From Deltaproteobacteria bacterium (GTDB lineage: Bacteria; Desulfobacterota; Binatia; UBA1149; SPBQ01): DNA of 64,000 nucleotides. The DNA lies in assembly GCA_029262375.1 (NCBI GenBank), contig JAJCZM010000007.1, positions 186,001 to 250,000 of the forward strand, read 5' to 3'. Positions 9,763-18,083 of the stretch are shown piece by piece. Below the pieces are notes generated by a model. The model was not told the origin of the DNA, made no database searches, and saw only the letters and a program-made list of their open reading frames with translations. Both the position numbers and the translations under genes were made by a program. Numbering within the stretch: position 1 is the first letter of the stretch; every line of letters starts with the position of its first letter.

Positions 9763-10244
9763 ACGAACGTACCCGCGTGCTACTCGTCATCAACGGCGTC
9801 GGGCTCTGGATCACCGCCGTACTCGTCGGTTGGATGTACTTCTTCATGCTACTCGGCGAGATCGAGCTGTTCCCTGTGATTCCCGCGATCGACGTCAAGA
9901 TCCCCGGCGAAGCTCGGGCGTGGAACATGGCGCATCTCGAAGGAATCACCAATGGATTGCTCCTGATGGCAATCGCTGCACTGGCGCCGCTGATCACGCT
10001 CAGCGACAAACAGCATCGCGTCTTGTTCTGGTCGGCGCTCATCACCGGCTGGGGGTTTACCGTTCCAGCCTGGGCAAATGCGCTAGCGGGCACACGCGGC
10101 CTCGCCTTCGACGGTGGGCCCTTCCCCGGCGGACTCGCCAACAGCGTGATCTATCTGTGCGGTTGGCCGTCGGTGATCGCCGTACACATCGTGTTCGCGC
10201 TCATGTTGCTGGGCGCGTTCAATCGGTTGAAGGAACTGCGTTAA
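9759..10244 (+). CDS. Styrene-oxide-isomerase-like (StyC-like) membrane protein
   Basis: 161 residues with four transmembrane helices, starting at ATG 9759, which overlaps the previous stop. From memory of the StyC family, an ungapped correspondence is visible. Here AHLEGITNG carries His59 and Asn65, matching the heme-ligand His and active-site Asn of StyC, and Pro, Asp-Lys, Arg and Gly-Trp follow at the same spacing (P77, D83, K84, R87, G97, W98). The position of the StyC catalytic Tyr is Ala104 (VPAWAN) here. RGLAFDGGPFPGG matches the RGLTFGPN-type loop. StyC converts an aryl epoxide to an aldehyde by heme-assisted Meinwald rearrangement. Loss of the Tyr suggests another substrate or chemistry. 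Confidence 0.7.
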   Translation: MNERTRVLLVINGVGLWITAVLVGWMYFFMLLGEIELFPVIPAIDVKIPGEARAWNMAHLEGITNGLLLMAIAALAPLITLSDKQHRVLFWSALITGWGFTVPAWANALAGTRGLAFDGGPFPGGLANSVIYLCGWPSVIAVHIVFALMLLGAFNRLKELR

Positions 10245-10265
10245 TCTCTGCTAAGCTGGCGCGCG

Positions 10266-12341
10266 TTGACCGACCACCGCACAAGACGATCGCTGGCCTT
10301 GCCGACTACGCTTACTGCGGTGCTCTGCTGGTGGCCGCTCGTTGCCGCCGACGCGACCGCACCGTACGGCGTCGCGCATTACGTGTCCTCACCGGTGCTG
10401 CGCGCGCTGCTCGGCTGGTCTAGTCTCGTCGCCGTAACGGCTTCCGCCGCGGCCGCCGTATCGACGACACTGGCTGTCGCGGTGTCCGGACTCGGCTCGC
10501 CTCGCGATCAACCCGATGGTGCTCGGCGTTTTGCGCCGCATATCGTCGTAGTCGCCAGCGCACTCACGATCGCGTTCGGCACGAGCTTGCGACCGGCGGG
10601 CGTCACCACGATCGGCGCCGCACTGATTTCCATATTCGCCACGCTACTGTGCCTATGCGCCGCGCTGACCGCGATATGGCGCGTGGCATCAGCCGCACTA
10701 CCCGCCACGCTGCGGGGTTACTGCGCGCGCGTCGCCCCAGCGTTTGCTTCGGTAGCGTGGGGAATGGCCGCGTACTCGGCGCTGCAACTCAAACACGCTC
10801 CAATGCTATCGGCGCTCTTTGTGCTTACAGGAACCTGCGCGATCTTCGTCTCGATACCGAAGTCGGGAGATGACGGTTCGTCGCGCGCATCCACGGGCGA
10901 GCAGGACGAAAGCCCCGCGCTTCACGCGAGACATCGCACCCTACTACTTGCCTTCGCCGTCGTGGTGCCGCTCGTTCTCATCGGCGGCTTCTCGGAGCGC
11001 ATCGAGAAAGTATCGCCAAGATCGAGCACGCCGCAGGCTAAGGAACCGATCAACATCGCGATCCTGATGATCGACACGCTGCGAGCCGATAGAACGTCGC
11101 TAGGCGCTGCGGATGCAGCGTTGACTCCGTTCCTGCGCGCCTTCGGCGCTCACGGCGCAACCTACTTCTCACAGGCCGTGGCACCGGCATCCGCGACGAT
11201 CCCTTCGGTGAAGGGCCTCTTCACGGCGATGATGCCGTCGGCGTGGGGCATTCCCGATACGAACGCTCCACCACCACCGGCCGCTCGGCTAATGGGAGAA
11301 GTGTTCGCCGACGCAGGCTACGAGCTCGGCGGTTTCTCGGCCAATCCTTTGATCGACCATGCGGGATTCGGTCGCGGCTTCAATCGCTACTGGTCGGCGA
11401 ACGGTTATCGGCACGTCATACGCTCCGCCTTGCTCAACGATCTGCTCGGCGCCGACGTTCCGTCAAACGTGCTACGCATCGTAGACCGGCTTGGTCTTCA
11501 CAAGATCAACGACACGACGATCACGCGCCTTGCGGGCGATTGGCTTGCAACGCGATCGGGCAAGCGACCGTTTTTCGCCTACGTTCATCTTTTCGGACCC
11601 CATTGGCCGTACCTAGAGCGTGGCTACTTTCCGGACGTCGCGCTCGAAGCCGTACGCAGCGATTTTTCCTACGTCGATTTCTTGGGCCTCAGCCCCGGCC
11701 ACGTGAGCAACGCACGCATTCGTCAGTCACCCGAGTTGACCCTTCTCCAGCACCGGTATCGGGAAGAGGTGCGCGCAACCGACGACACGCTACGAGCATT
11801 CGTGGAAGGACCACTCGGCAATCTCCGAGACAACACGCTGATCGTCGTGGTTGGCGACCACGGCGAGGAATTCCTCGAGCACAACGGCTTCGGCCACGGT
11901 CACGACGTGTTCGAAGAACTGATCAATGTTCCGTTGCTTTTCGTGTGGCCGACGAACGGCGAATGGGATGACATGCCCGTGCGCGTAGACGCACCTGTCT
12001 CACTCATCGACATTCTTCCCACGCTGGCGGAAGCCGGCCACATTGAACTGTCGCACGAGATAGACGGGCGTTCGCTCTTTCCTCTGCTCGAGAACACCGA
12101 CGCACGGACTGCGCATCGGCCGGTCGGATCGGAGGCCTTCACGCCGCAGCGTTCGTACGGCGCCTACCGAGACGGCAGCACCAAGGTGCGGCTACGATAC
12201 GGTCAGGGACTCACGCCGTGGGACACGCCGCACGCACTGGTGTTCGACCTCGAGAGCGATCCGGAAGAGACCACTCCCAGCGCAGACGCGGCAACCATAT
12301 CGAAAGCACAAAAGTGGTTCGCTGATCGCGAGCGCCCCTAG
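10266..12341 (+). CDS. Membrane-anchored sulfatase-fold (alkaline phosphatase superfamily) protein
   Basis: 691 residues, TTG start assumed. About six hydrophobic helices span the first 245 residues, followed by a periplasmic catalytic domain. Metal-binding Asp is in ILMIDTLRADRTS, the nucleophile region is APASATIPSVKGLFT, and the distal motif is VVVGDHGEEFLEHNGFGHGH. The sulfatase signature C/S-x-P-x-R reads T-I-P-S-V here. The formylglycine Cys is therefore replaced by Thr311 and the Arg is lost. A Thr nucleophile recalls phosphoglycerol and phosphoethanolamine transferases, so modification of an envelope lipid or polymer is more likely than sulfate-ester hydrolysis. The stop codon interlocks with that of the convergent gene on a CTAG. 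Confidence 0.8.
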   Translation: MTDHRTRRSLALPTTLTAVLCWWPLVAADATAPYGVAHYVSSPVLRALLGWSSLVAVTASAAAAVSTTLAVAVSGLGSPRDQPDGARRFAPHIVVVASALTIAFGTSLRPAGVTTIGAALISIFATLLCLCAALTAIWRVASAALPATLRGYCARVAPAFASVAWGMAAYSALQLKHAPMLSALFVLTGTCAIFVSIPKSGDDGSSRASTGEQDESPALHARHRTLLLAFAVVVPLVLIGGFSERIEKVSPRSSTPQAKEPINIAILMIDTLRADRTSLGAADAALTPFLRAFGAHGATYFSQAVAPASATIPSVKGLFTAMMPSAWGIPDTNAPPPPAARLMGEVFADAGYELGGFSANPLIDHAGFGRGFNRYWSANGYRHVIRSALLNDLLGADVPSNVLRIVDRLGLHKINDTTITRLAGDWLATRSGKRPFFAYVHLFGPHWPYLERGYFPDVALEAVRSDFSYVDFLGLSPGHVSNARIRQSPELTLLQHRYREEVRATDDTLRAFVEGPLGNLRDNTLIVVVGDHGEEFLEHNGFGHGHDVFEELINVPLLFVWPTNGEWDDMPVRVDAPVSLIDILPTLAEAGHIELSHEIDGRSLFPLLENTDARTAHRPVGSEAFTPQRSYGAYRDGSTKVRLRYGQGLTPWDTPHALVFDLESDPEETTPSADAATISKAQKWFADRERP

Positions 12342-14848
12342 GGACAAACGTGCGCGTTGCGCAGCGTGCCGTACAGGGCGCCTTCGAACGCGACCCCGTA
12401 TTGAACGCTCGAATTGGTCGTCGCCGGGTCATACACACTGTCGATCAGCGAGGCACCGAATAGCTGCGTTGCCGAGACGACGAACGGGTCGACACCGATC
12501 TCGACCGCACCCGCGTCCTGCAAGTAGGTAACGGCCTCCGTACGCACCGCAAGCGGTTGCAGGTCGAACAGATCGAACTGGTTGGGAAGCGTGTCCCAGC
12601 CGTTCGCGCCGTCGTTGTCGCTCATCACGAGAGACCAGGTATTTGCCGACGGGCATCCGCCTGGAGGCGGCGACACGCAGTTGAACGTCTCGGAGAAACG
12701 TTGGTAGCTCGTCTGACCGGCCGCGTAAGTTATGTTCGACACTCCGGCGTAGTTGGCCGGATTGTTAGCGCCGCCACGCGGCGGCTCGGTACCGGTGGAC
12801 GCACCATCGGTGAGGCCCCACCACATCGTCAAACTGCCGGGCACGCCGGAGAAATCGTAGGACATCGTACGCGCCGCGACGCCCGGGTTGGCGTTGCCGG
12901 CCAGCGTCACGGTCACGCTACCTAGCGAGTTCGACGCCCACGGGGCGAACGCGCCAAGACTCGTCGATCCTGCGGCTGCCGGAACGATTCGTCGAACGTC
13001 GCAGGCATCGGAACACTGGCACGCCTCGGTTCCCGTCGTCGTGCACAATGAATCGGAGTGCGGATCGAGGTTGTCTGCGAAGCCGTCGCAATCCTCGTCA
13101 CCGGCGACGTAACAAAGCTCTGGGCCCTCGGTAGGATCGAGGTTCACACAGGCGCCGCCGCCGTCACATTCGTCTGTCGTTGCGTCACACGCGTCATTCG
13201 GGCCTGGTGCGCCGAAATCACAGGCCGTCCCGGACGAATCGAAGCAATTGTCGGGCCCCTCGTTACACGTGACGTTACACTGGGCGCCGCCCGCGCACGG
13301 ATCGCCTGCGTGAATCGAACAGCTACCGCCGCCGCAAGTATCAGCACCGGTACAGAACAGCGAGTCGTCGCAGGGCGCCGAATTGTTCGCGTTCAAACAA
13401 CCGCTACCGCCGTCGCAACTATCGTCGGTACAAACGTTCGAGTCGTCGCAGTTCGGCGGAACGCTGCCGGCACAGGTTCCGGCGCCATCACAGACATCGA
13501 CCGTCGTACAGGCATTGGCATCGTCGCAGGGATCGGTATTGCCGGGGTGCGAGCAACTACCGGCTCCGTCACAGACATCGTCGGTGCAGACGTTGCCGTC
13601 GTCAGTACACGGATCGAAGTTCGGCGGATGCGCGCAGGTTCCGCCGCCGTCGCAGAAGTCGTCGGTGCATTCGTTGCCGTCGTCTGTACAGGGGTTAATG
13701 TTGCCTGGATGCGCGCAGGCACCGGCACCGTCACAGACATCGTCGGTGCATTCGTTGCCGTCGTCGGTGCAGGCGCTTCCACCGGCATCGAAACAGTCGT
13801 CGGTACCTTCGTTGCAAGCCGCGTTGCAGTCGGCCCCCCCTGAACAAGGGTCGCCGGGGCTGGTGCAGACACCCGACAAGCACATCTCGGGGCCGTTACA
13901 GAACGCGCCGTCGTCGCAGGCCAGGCCGTCGAGTTCGATGGTACAGTTGGACTGACAGCACAGCGGCTCCGCACCTGGATCGCAGTCCTCGCCGGGATCC
14001 ACGTTGCCGTCGCCACACACGGGCGCCGCCACGTCGCAAGATAGATCGGCTACCCCGTTGTCGAACAGATCGCAGTCCACCGTCAGCCCGTTGCTGCCGC
14101 CGAGAACCGTGCAAGCGCGACATTCGGCCAGCGCCTCGGCACAGGCATCAAAATCGTTCGGGAGAATCTCCCCCGCACAGTTGCCGGGAAAGATCGTCGG
14201 TAGGTTGATCGGAGCGCAACTCTTGATACGTGCATCCGTGAGCTTCTCGATCGCTCGCTGCACTTTCGAATCGCTGGGCAACGCGCTCAGACAGGCATCG
14301 AGCGGCGTGATATCGACGGCCGTGGCAGCCGCGGTTTTGAGGCACTTCCCGTAGCTCTTCAGTTTGGTCGCCAACAACTTGTCGAGCGCCTTCTGAACCT
14401 TCTGCTGACAGCGCTTGTTGTCGATATTCCCCTGCAGCGCCAAATCGGTGTTCGGACCGAGAAGGTCGTGCAACAGCTCGAGGGTCTGGTACTGGCTCGA
14501 TGCGTTCACCTGTACGGCGCTGGTTACGACGAATCCGGAACCGTCGGGGCACTTGGAGAGTTCGTCTCCGAACGTCTTGGATTTCGACGACGCGACTTTG
14601 CCTTTCACGTCGTCGTCGATGCACTCGTCCGTCGTGCCCGCCAACTTGCCGTTGGCGCCGTCCTTCATGCATTTCTGGGCGAGCTTGCTCTCGGCCTTCG
14701 ATACCTTGCCGCCGTCTTTGGTGAGGGTGCGCACGCACTTCACTTGAGTAGAGGTGAGCTGCGCTGTCGCGGGCGTGGCCAGTACCAGCGCGAGTACGAA
14801 TAGTACGAGAAATCCAACGGATGCGCGGACCACGTGAACGAAACGCAT
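12338..14848 (-). CDS. Large secreted Cys-rich repeat protein
   Basis: 836 residues from ATG 14846-14848, with GGGGAG upstream. A signal peptide with hydrophobic core VGFLVLFVLALVLATPATAQ is followed by a Lys/Cys helical region (about residues 25-270). A Cys-rich repeat region comes next, including CGDGNVDPGEDCDPGAEPLC (the myxococcal Cys-rich repeat type) and tandem CTDDGNECTDDVCDGAG units. The C-terminal part is beta-rich, resembling a carbohydrate- or adhesion-type domain. It has no anchoring signal that I recognise. Function is unknown. Surface adhesion or macromolecule binding is plausible for this class. The divergent neighbour at 15152 shares the repeat type. Confidence 0.8.
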   Translation of the reverse strand: MRFVHVVRASVGFLVLFVLALVLATPATAQLTSTQVKCVRTLTKDGGKVSKAESKLAQKCMKDGANGKLAGTTDECIDDDVKGKVASSKSKTFGDELSKCPDGSGFVVTSAVQVNASSQYQTLELLHDLLGPNTDLALQGNIDNKRCQQKVQKALDKLLATKLKSYGKCLKTAAATAVDITPLDACLSALPSDSKVQRAIEKLTDARIKSCAPINLPTIFPGNCAGEILPNDFDACAEALAECRACTVLGGSNGLTVDCDLFDNGVADLSCDVAAPVCGDGNVDPGEDCDPGAEPLCCQSNCTIELDGLACDDGAFCNGPEMCLSGVCTSPGDPCSGGADCNAACNEGTDDCFDAGGSACTDDGNECTDDVCDGAGACAHPGNINPCTDDGNECTDDFCDGGGTCAHPPNFDPCTDDGNVCTDDVCDGAGSCSHPGNTDPCDDANACTTVDVCDGAGTCAGSVPPNCDDSNVCTDDSCDGGSGCLNANNSAPCDDSLFCTGADTCGGGSCSIHAGDPCAGGAQCNVTCNEGPDNCFDSSGTACDFGAPGPNDACDATTDECDGGGACVNLDPTEGPELCYVAGDEDCDGFADNLDPHSDSLCTTTGTEACQCSDACDVRRIVPAAAGSTSLGAFAPWASNSLGSVTVTLAGNANPGVAARTMSYDFSGVPGSLTMWWGLTDGASTGTEPPRGGANNPANYAGVSNITYAAGQTSYQRFSETFNCVSPPPGGCPSANTWSLVMSDNDGANGWDTLPNQFDLFDLQPLAVRTEAVTYLQDAGAVEIGVDPFVVSATQLFGASLIDSVYDPATTNSSVQYGVAFEGALYGTLRNAHVCP
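13300..13771 (-). repeat. 81-bp coding tandem repeats (27-residue Cys units)
   Basis: Three close copies of a 27-residue unit (CTDDGN-x-CTDD-x-CDG-x-G-x-C-x-HP) are followed by three more divergent copies toward the C-terminus. Each unit carries four Cys with fixed spacing, suggesting stacked disulfide-bonded modules with Asp-rich, possibly calcium-binding, faces. Near-identical DNA between units suggests recent expansion by slippage or recombination. Confidence 0.8.
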
Positions 14849-15151
14849 AGGCGTGCTCTCCCCTCTTCTCGGCCGCCGACCGCGATTCGGGCCGCGCGGC
14901 GAGAATCCGAGATAGTACCTAGCCGGGCTTACGCGCGTCAATGAGATTCGGGCTATCGGAGCTGCCGTGTGCACCCATATGAGTCACGCCGAGCCACACG
15001 AGAAGCCCCGCGCGAGGAGTCGTATGGGCGGCCTGGAGTTCTATTGGGGCTCAAAGCGACCAGCCGGAGGCGATCACCACTTCTAGCCATTTACGCAGCG
15101 GCATCTAAGTGATACGCGTTGCAGGTTACTACACAGCATTCGGAGGCAGAC
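14849..15151. promoter_or_regulatory. Divergent intergenic region between two secreted Cys-rich genes
   Basis: 303 bp without a gene. It must carry the promoters of both flanking secreted-protein genes. I see a ribosome-binding site (CGGAGG, 15141-15146) for the right gene and GGGGAG for the left gene. No clear sigma-70 box pair, riboswitch or convincing operator is visible. Confidence 0.4.
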
Positions 15152-16438
15152 ATGCACCAGTCTTCACGGAAGATCGCGTCAATCATCGCCAGCAGCCTTC
15201 TCGCTACCGCCCTCGCAACGCCGGTTCTTGCACAGGACACCTGTGACGTCGTCGCGCATCTCGATGCACCTGGGCCGTTCGGATACTTCGGTTACGGAAT
15301 CGATTACAGCGCCATTGCAGGCGAGTTCGTCGGCGACTCGACAATACCTAGTTTCGGCGGCTCGTGGGCCGGCGAACTACTCGCCTGCACCACGCTCGTC
15401 GCGGTCGATGAGTACACCGGCATCGATGGCAACGTCGCAAGCTTGTTCTCCAATTTCATCGCCGATGTCGATGTGTCGGGTGAGCTCAGCGGACCGACCC
15501 CGCTCGTGTCGTGTGTCTTCGCCCTCTCGGGTGGATTCCCATGCCCTACCCCCGGCGACTTCGCGATCGTAGACGCGGTCTTTCCGAATGACCCCTTCGC
15601 TCCGCCGATCCCGATCGGTTCACCGCCCGCCATGCACCTCACCGTCACGGCGCGTACGCCGGTATGCGGCGATGGCTTCATTGAAGGCACGGAAGAATGC
15701 GATGACGGGAACTCCGTCGATGGCGATTGCTGTACGTCCGCTTGTGCCCTGGTCGCGGCGGCAACGCCCTGCGAAGACGGTAGCGTCTGCACCACCGGCG
15801 AGACCTGCGACGGTGCCGGCACCTGCGTCGTCGGATCCACGTTGGTCTGCAACGACGGCGTCGCCTGTACCCGCGACTTCTGCGACGACTCGCTTGGCTG
15901 CCAGTCGGCGGTCGAGCCGACACTGATTTCTGGACCCAACAGCTGCCATCATCTGAAGAAGATCAAACTGGACGTGCGCGATCACGCGACCAACGATGGA
16001 TCCGACCGCCTGAAGCTGAACAGCAAGCTCTGGGGCGGAGACATCGGTGACCCGACCGCCTCTACCGAATACTCTCTGTGCTTGTACGACTCCGTCGGTG
16101 GGGTCTATACCGACGTCATCGCGCTGACGATTCCGGCCGGCTCCCCTTGGGCCGTGCGCGGCGGCAGCGAGAGCTTCGGCTACATCGACCAGGCTGGGAG
16201 CAACAGCGGCATCGAGAAGATCCGGCTCAAGAAAAACAAACAGAATGTCGGCAAGTTCCTGCTGCTGGGCAGAGGCGCAAACCTCCCCTTACCCGGGCCG
16301 TTCGACCTCAACTCTTACATGGCGAACGATCTCAATACGGCACTGCAAGTCGAGAATAGCGAGGGCGAGTGTTGGAACGAGATTCTCGGGCCGCCTCTGA
16401 AGAACACCGACAATCGCTTCAAGGTGAAGCAGAACTAG
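15152..16438 (+). CDS. Secreted Cys-rich protein with DUF4215-type repeat
   Basis: 428 residues from ATG 15152, with CGGAGG five bases upstream. A signal peptide (IIASSLLATALATPVLAQD) is followed by a beta-rich domain with few Cys (about residues 30-160). The Cys repeat CGDGFIEGTEECDDGNSVDG, continuing to CCTSAC, is of the DUF4215/myxococcus type, and a second Cys module contains CDGAGTC like the repeats of the 12338-14848 protein. The C-terminal 180 residues are Lys-rich (HHLKKIKLDVRDHATNDGSD) and resemble the unnamed repeat domain common in such secretomes. No catalytic motif is visible. It is monocistronic, with a strong terminator directly after the stop. Confidence 0.8.
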   Translation: MHQSSRKIASIIASSLLATALATPVLAQDTCDVVAHLDAPGPFGYFGYGIDYSAIAGEFVGDSTIPSFGGSWAGELLACTTLVAVDEYTGIDGNVASLFSNFIADVDVSGELSGPTPLVSCVFALSGGFPCPTPGDFAIVDAVFPNDPFAPPIPIGSPPAMHLTVTARTPVCGDGFIEGTEECDDGNSVDGDCCTSACALVAAATPCEDGSVCTTGETCDGAGTCVVGSTLVCNDGVACTRDFCDDSLGCQSAVEPTLISGPNSCHHLKKIKLDVRDHATNDGSDRLKLNSKLWGGDIGDPTASTEYSLCLYDSVGGVYTDVIALTIPAGSPWAVRGGSESFGYIDQAGSNSGIEKIRLKKNKQNVGKFLLLGRGANLPLPGPFDLNSYMANDLNTALQVENSEGECWNEILGPPLKNTDNRFKVKQN

Positions 16439-16448
16439 CGTGACGCTA

Positions 16449-16497
16449 CGCCGCCCGCCCGACCCACCGAGGAATGGCGCGGGCGGCGTTTTCTTTT
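16449..16497 (+). terminator. Rho-independent terminator
   Basis: A perfect 10-bp stem, CGCCGCCCGC (16449-16458) and GCGGGCGGCG (16479-16488), is followed by TTTTCTTTT. It lies 11 bp after the stop of the secreted Cys-rich gene. Confidence 0.85.
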
Positions 16498-16575
16498 CTG
16501 CGTCTGCAAGCGCGATCGCACACCGCGGGCCCACCGCACCTTTCACGAGCGGCGCCGCTCTGAAATAAGCGGTGC

Positions 16576-17316
16576 ATGTCTACTGATCCAGTCGAATCCG
16601 AAACCCCGTCGTTGACGTTGGTAACGCTTGGGGGAGCGTTCGGCCTCCGTAACGTCAGTCCGTTCTGTCTCAAGGTCGAGATGCTGATGACGTCGTTGGG
16701 GCTGCCTTTCGAACTGGACGAACAGCCCGATCCGCGCAAGGCCCCGAAAGGCAAGCTGCCTTACCTGCTCGCCGACGGGCAGGTGATCGCGGATTCCGAA
16801 CTGATCACCGAGTACCTGAACGAAATCACCAACGGGCGTGTTTACGCCGATCTGAACGATCGAGACCACGCACAGGGGGTCGCGATCGCGCGACTGGTCG
16901 ATGACCACCTCTACTGGTTGTTCGTGGCCAGTCGCTGGCTGGACGACGACTGGTTCCCGAACGTCGTCGAAGGATTCTTCCACATCGCACCGCGCATCAT
17001 CCGGCCACTGGTCGCCGGGGCGGCGCGCCGCTCGGTCCGCAAGACTCTGGATCTTCACGGCTTGGGTCGGCACACGCTCACCGAGCAACGCGGCTTCGTC
17101 GAACGCGACTTGAAGGCGCTTGAAGACGCCGTACCCGACAACGGGTTTCTGTTCGGCGACACGCCCAATGTGTTCGACTTCACGGTGGCGGGCTTCATGG
17201 CCGGTGTGTACGACAACACCCCGCCCACCTGGGTCACCGACATGGCGCAGGGTTACCCGCGGCTGCGCGCATACACCGAGCGAGTGCAGGAACGTGTCGG
17301 AGTCTACGGTCGGTAG
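16576..17316 (+). CDS. Glutathione S-transferase-fold protein (Fax/metaxin-like)
   Basis: 246 residues. The N-terminal thioredoxin-like domain shows VSPFCLKVEMLMTSLGLPFE, PKGKLPYLLADGQVIADSEL (cis-Pro and Ser loop of GSTs) and ITEYLN. The C-terminal all-helical domain ends with GFLFGDTPNVFDFTVAGFMA, the conserved GST capping motif with Asp. The S-P-F-C-L-K motif and overall pattern match the Fax/metaxin-type GST branch rather than classical detoxifying enzymes. Glutathione use is uncertain. It stands alone between a terminator and a convergent gene. Confidence 0.85.
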   Translation: MSTDPVESETPSLTLVTLGGAFGLRNVSPFCLKVEMLMTSLGLPFELDEQPDPRKAPKGKLPYLLADGQVIADSELITEYLNEITNGRVYADLNDRDHAQGVAIARLVDDHLYWLFVASRWLDDDWFPNVVEGFFHIAPRIIRPLVAGAARRSVRKTLDLHGLGRHTLTEQRGFVERDLKALEDAVPDNGFLFGDTPNVFDFTVAGFMAGVYDNTPPTWVTDMAQGYPRLRAYTERVQERVGVYGR

Positions 17317-17407
17317 CGGCGCGACCCCATGTAGATCTCCCCTACCGCACGCGCGCGTTGTGGCGGTTTATCGCTAAGGCGCTGTCCGAGCGCGAGACCG
17401 CAGCAAG

Positions 17408-17953
17408 CTAGAAGCGATGCTGCACGCCCAGAACTTGCCAGGCGAAGTGATCGTCGGAGGTATCGGGAAGTACGTTGTATCGCATGATCGATACCAACGA
17501 ATGAACCTCATCAAGGACGAACTCGATCCCCACGCCGAAGTCCAAGAGTAGATCGGCATCCGCACTGCCCGTGACGTCCGCCACGGTGAAACCGATTCCA
17601 GCGGTTGCGAACGGTGCGATGGCATCGACCAGCCTGCCGCCGGGAACACCGTCGGAAAAGAGGTAACGCAGATCCAGAGTCGGCGAAATCGATGCCGCAT
17701 CGTCGTCGAAGACCCAGTGTACGGTCGGCGCGACCAGCAGATCCTTGCGCGCGCCGTACACGGCCGCGGTCGTGAGCATCGTCGTCTCCGGATCGACTCT
17801 GAATCCGGCACTGCCCTCGAAGGCCCAGTGGTCAACCCGTTGAGGCGACTTAGCTTGGGCGGCGACGGGACAAAACACGAGCGACGAAACGAGGCAAAAC
17901 GCCAAAGCACCGAGAGATTCTCTAGTCGACATCATGCGAAGGAGCATGCCCAT
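17408..17953 (-). CDS. Exported outer-membrane-type beta-barrel protein
   Basis: 181 residues. A signal peptide (LGALAFCLVSSLVFCPVAAQA) is followed by alternating beta segments typical of small porin-like or OmpW/lipid A-type barrels, such as DHWAFEGSAGFRVDPETTML, LVAPTVHWVFDDDA and FAWQVLGVQHRF. It ends in Phe, the usual Bam-recognition residue of outer-membrane proteins. ATG 17930-17932 is an alternative start just before the signal core. Function is unknown. It is divergent from the dockerin-like gene at 18084, with a 22-bp palindrome between them. Confidence 0.65.
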   Translation of the reverse strand: MGMLLRMMSTRESLGALAFCLVSSLVFCPVAAQAKSPQRVDHWAFEGSAGFRVDPETTMLTTAAVYGARKDLLVAPTVHWVFDDDAASISPTLDLRYLFSDGVPGGRLVDAIAPFATAGIGFTVADVTGSADADLLLDFGVGIEFVLDEVHSLVSIMRYNVLPDTSDDHFAWQVLGVQHRF

Positions 17954-18017
17954 ATCACGACGATCGATTCAAGGTGGGGCGTTGGCAATAGCCCTCATAC
18001 TTTCGTAGGAAGTACCG

Positions 18018-18039
18018 ACAGCCTCGCCGGCGAGGCTGT
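18018..18039. promoter_or_regulatory. Perfect 22-bp palindrome
   Basis: Eleven-base arms (ACAGCCTCGCC and its exact complement) meet with no spacer, in the divergent region between the exported barrel gene and the dockerin-like gene. It could be a dimeric operator or a cruciform-type repeat. It lacks a T-tract, so a terminator is unlikely. Confidence 0.5.
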
Positions 18040-18083
18040 ACGTTTACACAACGACCACGCTTTCGGTCGGCCAGGGGAAGCAC

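Noticed and set aside
14849..15151. Possible riboswitch (CTCAAAGC near an AGCCGG stretch, reminiscent of a c-di-GMP aptamer)
   Set aside because: The conserved GGTCACGCACAGGGC-type region and pairing stems could not be found, so it was not called.
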